64,000 nucleotides of DNA from Xiphophorus maculatus (Eukaryota > Chordata > Actinopteri > Cyprinodontiformes > Poeciliidae), in assembly GCF_002775205.1 (NCBI RefSeq), contig NC_036458.1, positions 2,820,560-2,884,559 on the forward strand, in the 5' to 3' direction. The position numbers and the translations under genes are program-made. Under the pieces are notes generated by a model. It made no database searches and was not told where the DNA came from. It worked only from the letters and a program-made list of their open reading frames with translations. Below, piece after piece: positions 60,301 to 64,000 of this stretch. Within the stretch, counting starts at the first letter, position 1. Each line of letters starts with the position of its first letter.

Positions 60301-63285
60301 TATTTAGGCCAACATGTTCAACTAGTTGTGTATCCCTTTAACTGAACGGCTCACAAACAGCGACATCCAACTGTTAGATTTTGCTAAAGAAACTGCTCAG
60401 ATTAAAAGCTATGCGGACCGTCCAATGCTCCATGCAGCTTCAGTTCATCAGAACTGATTAAAGTTCTGGATGAGTCACACAACCATGGACCAGTGTGAAG
60501 CATCGTCCCTTTTGTCTGCTTACTTGATTTTACATCAACAGAGAAACTGACTGAAGAAAGTTTATACCAGAGAGCCTGAGAGCAACTGCCCTGTAGAAAT
60601 TATATCAACTGATCAAAACTCAGAAGATACAGATCAGGAGACATTAACCACAGATCAGTGTGAGGTCCCAAAGCCCTCAGACACAAGGATGTCTCTGTGA
60701 AGTCTTTCCACTTTATTGACCACAGAGCTGTGATTGGCTGACAGCCAGCTCTGCCGTCCAATCAGAGGAGAGCAGGAAAAAGGAAACAGATTGCCTCAGT
60801 GGGACAGAGAGACGACACATGGACCAATGGACACACCCCGGCTGCTCTTCATGTCTCTGTGAGGACACACTGCAGGTTGGGGTCCAGAGGTCGATCCACA
60901 CCTGGAGTCCATGAAGGAGACATTTAGGTTCCAGAATAAGGAACTGATATGTCTTCACATACATGCACACACACCCCACACACACACCCCACACACACAC
61001 ATGTTTGCGCAGCTATCTTTGCGGGGACTTTCCATTGACTTCCATTCATTTCTACAGCCTAAACCTTACCCTTATCCTAACCCTATCCATTACATACCTA
61101 ACCTTAACACTAACCAAAACTCAATTCACACCTTAGTCCTAAATCTGACCCCTGACCCAAAAACAGTGTTTGTGGGGACACTGTGTCCCCACAATGTAGT
61201 ATATGTCAGAAAAATGGTCTCCACAAGGTATTAGAAACAAACACACACACACACGCCCCGGCACGCACACACACACACGCTCTCTATAACACATTGAGGG
61301 ACACGCGGAGTGAAGGTCCAGATGGTTTCCTCGTTCCCGCTGACATTTGGATCTCAGCTGCGTTGTCACACTCGTCTCTGATTGGCTCAGACCGTTTCCC
61401 CCTCTGTGGGTTTCTGGGTCTGTGTGTGTTCAGATCTGTCTGACAGGATTTCTCCCAACAGAACCAAAAGGTTCTGACGTATTTAGTGACTTAAATGAGC
61501 AGAATCAGTTCCAGTGTGTAGCTGCATTTTCATTGACCTCAAATTCCAATTGACCTTGTGTAATTAGAATTTGTGCAATTCCGATTGCAAAAACTGGAAT
61601 TCCTTAATGGAAACAGTCTAATTTGACAAAACTCAAGTTTTTCACTAAAACTTTTTGTAAACTGTTTCAAAGTAAATGTATTTCACAAAAGTGCAGTGGA
61701 AACACTTTTTAGCATCACACAAGTCATGTGATCAACAATCGACTGTTACTACTGGTGAAAATGACAAAGAAGACGACAGGAAGTGGTAGAAGGATGATGG
61801 CGCGGCTTGTTTTTTATTAACTTATCAGGTGGACAAACTCCTTCACAGGGGATTTTAACTGCATTTGTCATTTAATGGAAACACTTCAATTGTGAAATTG
61901 TGTTTTTTCGACATTAGTGAAACAGCGAGAAAGTTCTAGAAACTTTGCATTTGACCCAGGTTCTGATCCGGTTGAATTCTGACCTTCTGCTCTCTGCAAA
62001 CCGAACCTGTTAAACTCTTCTGAACTCTTCCACCTGACCTGACTGTGATTTTGAAACAAACCGGATCACTGGACCCGTCTGTGCTGTCCCATATCCAAAA
62101 GGTGACCAAACACTCTCCATGTTTACCCAGAAATTCAGTTCAGCTGCTTGTCCTTGTTTCCTTTCATTGACTTTTAATTGAAATCCGTGAGTTGCCGTGG
62201 TAACCGGAGACAAAAACATGCCTCAAGATCATTTTTATCAGCATTATCAATGGTCTAATGTGATTTTTATTAATACAGATTTCCCACAAAGAAGAAGAAT
62301 ATCAGAACTGAACAGAGTTTGATCAGTAACGAAATAAAGTTTGCGTTAGCATGACCTTGAGGTCACAAGCTGTCAAACAGAACAGCGGACGGTACCAAAG
62401 AAGCTCGGTTTTGTTTGGTTTTTCACTGCAAACGCTTCATCCAGAACAGCTGAAGGACGAGGTTGGAAATCAGAGGAAGTCTTCCTCACTTCCTGCCTGA
62501 AATTAAACTCCCTGAAGCATCTCAATGAAATAAAACGTTTTTGGGTTTAATCCGGTCCCACTTCAAAGTTCTGGGTCGTGTTTCTGGTTCCACCTCTGCG
62601 CCAACTTCTTTATTCGGACCCAAAGCTTCAGGTTAAGCTGGAACCTGGACCAGTTTAATATGTCTGACAAGTTCACTGAGTTTAGAGTTTAAAGTGTAAA
62701 TAACTCCTAAATCAATGTTGGTTTTTTGCTGATAAACAGTTTAAGTTGGTTCTTTAGGGTTTTATCTTTATGTTTCTGTACAAATTTTGACATTTCCCTG
62801 TAAATTTCTTTAGTACTGCAATATTTTGCCTAAAACCGTCTCATTGCTGCCCCCTGTAGGTCAAGCAGTCCTAAAACAGATGAATGAAAGTCTAAAAGAA
62901 CAGAGAAAAATTTGATAGATTTTTCACTTGTTGGTTTTTCGACAAAACAGCTCTGCGCTTGGCCACGCCCACCAGTGTATCTTGGCTCCGCCCACTTTGG
63001 TGGAATTGTTCTACACTGATCTGTGCTTTTTCTAGGGGCGGGGTTACGGTTTAACATGGGACACACTTTCTACACTTTAATTTCAGCTCTACACCGATTA
63101 AAGTGTAGAAATTGAATGCTTAATCATGATTGGTCAGTTTGGCGATTGATTAGTGTGGTTATTGGTCACTTTGTGATTGGTGTTTGTATTGATGAGTCTC
63201 ACCAGGACGATGATCTCGGTGCACTGACTGTAGTTTCCTCGAGGCGCCCAGGTTCCGTTGGATTGGCACTCTCTGTAGACCCGGT
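54382..63285 (-). CDS. crhr1: Corticotropin-releasing hormone receptor 1 (5' exons outside window)
   Basis: This class B G-protein-coupled receptor binds CRH/urocortin and drives cAMP signalling in the stress axis. Exons in order of transcription: 63285-63203, 58820-58714, 58102-57982, 57526-57373, 57199-57139, 56897-56825, 56552-56467, 56070-55932, 55585-55544, 54522-54382; phases all match. The first visible exon carries the end of the extracellular domain ([14 protein letters not shown]), with its WxP-like core and an NGT glycosylation site. The seven helices follow: [103 protein letters not shown] and [17 protein letters not shown]. The tail ends [11 protein letters not shown]. The signal peptide and most of the ligand-binding domain lie beyond 64000. 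No damage is seen. Confidence 0.95.
54605..55065. repeat. 'ACTCAAGTAAAAGTA' MITE-like family, copy 3 (crhr1 intron)
   Basis: GAGTAATTTCTTGACGGCTACTTTTTACTTTTACTTGGGTATAATT and TGATGATGTCATTTTTAAATATGAAATGATTGATAATTTG are the reverse of the 19490-19800 text. Confidence 0.6.
55715..55781. other. Two adjacent perfect hairpins in a crhr1 intron
   Basis: CAGCTCCACT (55715-55724) pairs perfectly with 55733-55742 around an 8-base loop. Two bases later, CAGATTGGGTCAGAGT (55745-55760) pairs perfectly over 16 bp with 55766-55781 around the 5-base loop CTTAA. No known RNA family is recognised. Confidence 0.6.
56095..56445. repeat. Degenerate tandem repeat in a crhr1 intron (TACTGGAAATGTTC-like unit)
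   Basis: Phrases TTTACTGGAAAG, TCATTGGAAATG, TCACTGGAAATG, AATTGGAAATAT, TGCTGGAAATTC and TCATTGGAAAGA recur at roughly 30-35 bp spacing. The plus-strand open frame across it is a by-product. Confidence 0.55.
58125..58625. repeat. Interspersed repeat in a crhr1 intron (inverse of 34480-34805)
   Basis: TTAAAGAGGCAGAATTATGTGTTTTCCAGG, CTCCGCCTTCAGGAAGTCATCACAACATGGCTCC, AGCTCCTATAATGAGCT and CACCAAGTGTTTGCTAATTGCTG mirror the cdc27-intron copy. Confidence 0.6.
58821..63202 (-). other. crhr1: Large crhr1 intron with several repeats
   Basis: Repeats include CA-rich runs at 60960-61000 and 61230-61285, the GGGGAC/GTCCCCAC element between them (61010-61210), and a palindromic repeat with AATTCCTTAATGGAAAC ends (about 61490-61900). 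Between 59000 and 60700 the DNA is AT-rich and featureless. No other gene is seen. Confidence 0.5.
61010..61210. repeat. GGGGAC..GTCCCCAC teleost repeat flanked by CA tracts
   Basis: TTTGCGGGGACTTTCCATTGACTTCCATTCATTTCTACAGCCTAAACC leads into a CCTAACC-rich stretch and ends TTTGTGGGGACACTGTGTCCCCACAA. The CTAACCCTA-like words are part of this element, not telomeric DNA. Confidence 0.6.
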
Positions 63286-63659
63286 CTAAACACAAATAGA
63301 ACAGAACTAGTTCTAGTTCTCTTTCAGAACCAGTTGTAGTACAAGTTTTCACCTCTAGGTGGAAGTAAGGCTCTGTTCCCTTAGAAAATAGTGTTAGGTT
63401 TGCTGCTTGGCCTGAAACTGACATGGATGAGGATCAACGATGGCGTATTAGGGACATAGAAGAAAAACATTTCCACCCCAAAAAAATGTAAAAATCAGAC
63501 ATTTTGAGATTACTATCAGAAATTTTCTATAAAAAACAAGAACATTTCTGAGCATGAGACTTCAAATATTTGCTTGAAAAAACTCGGAAATCTTTAGGTT
63601 AATCTCAAGAGTTTTTCAAGAAAAAACTTCTGAAAAAATTTCTGAGTTTGCAAATAGGA

Positions 63660-63806
63660 AAAATATCTTGTTATAAGTGAAACAATCATTTTCCATCAAC
63701 ATCAAAGAATTGACTTCAAACAAGCTCCTATATCTTGATGAAAAGTTACTTTTGAATTAGTTTAGTCTTATTTCAAGTGAACTGAGATATGTGTGTTTTT
63801 GCAGTT
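63660..63806. mobile_element. Palindromic MITE copy E (right half only)
   Basis: TATCTTGTTATAAGTGAAACAATCATTTTCCATCAACATC..CAAGCTCCTATATCTTGATGAAAAGTTACTTTTG and GTGTGTTTTTGCAGT are the right arm of the family; the left arm is replaced by other AT-rich sequence. Confidence 0.65.
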
Positions 63807-64000
63807 GAATCCTGGGTTCTGCTCTGCACTGTGGCTGTTTTTCTGTGTCTTGTATCTGTGAGGGTTTTTGGTTCTGTGTTCTATTCCTGGTTCTGGTCCG
63901 GGTTTGTTGTTCTCCTCTGTTCCGCGTCCGGTGTTTTTGAAGTTTTTTTGTTCTCGCACATCGGCTCCTCACACTCACAGAAACACAGTTTGGTGTTACA

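Noticed and set aside
61060-61110. CCTAACC words suggesting interstitial telomeric DNA
   Set aside because: The words are irregular and belong to a known-looking teleost repeat with GGGGAC ends.

Overview
The window is nuclear DNA of a teleost fish. It holds long genes broken by many introns, spliced at GT..AG sites, set among fish-type LINE remnants, MITE-like repeats and microsatellites. The growth hormone gene has six coding exons and encodes 204 residues, the percomorph arrangement, so a spiny-rayed fish is likely; I cannot name the species. ORFs on their own mislead here, so I joined the genes exon by exon and checked that reading phases match at every junction.

Layout, left to right. 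(1) 42-9612, plus strand: the 3' part (domains II-IV and C-terminus) of a voltage-gated sodium channel alpha subunit, closest to SCN4A but strongly divergent. (2) 9613-21470: intergenic DNA with a nearly complete jockey-superfamily LINE (12124-15390, minus), a 1.26-kb hAT-like element with 8-bp flanking duplications (15407-16669), a minisatellite and LINE fragments. (3) 21471-26375, plus: growth hormone, gh1, complete from TATA box to polyadenylation signal, with introns full of nested MITEs and a roughly 0.9-kb minisatellite. (4) 28766-40130, plus: cdc27 (APC3), 20 coding exons, 803 codons. (5) 41175-50165, minus: mapt (tau), 11 coding exons plus a non-coding first exon, 527 codons, three microtubule-binding repeats. 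(6) 54382-63285, minus: crhr1, the last ten coding exons; its 5' exons lie past the right edge.

Human chromosome 17 carries SCN4A next to GH1 (17q23) and CRHR1 next to MAPT, with CDC27 close by (17q21). The window therefore looks like a compacted ancestral block, which supports the gene identities. The genes do not form one pathway: they encode muscle excitability, a pituitary hormone, cell-cycle ubiquitin ligation, a neuronal cytoskeleton protein and a stress-hormone receptor.

The most interesting signal is in the sodium channel. The exon that should encode the domain III-IV inactivation gate has no IFM motif. Its docking surface (domain IV S4-S5), S4 charges in domains III and IV and the domain III S6 are changed too, while every exon stays open and in phase. 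The intron before that exon has AT..AC ends. Together this suggests a duplicate sodium channel with altered or lost fast inactivation, or a gene starting to decay without a disabling mutation so far.
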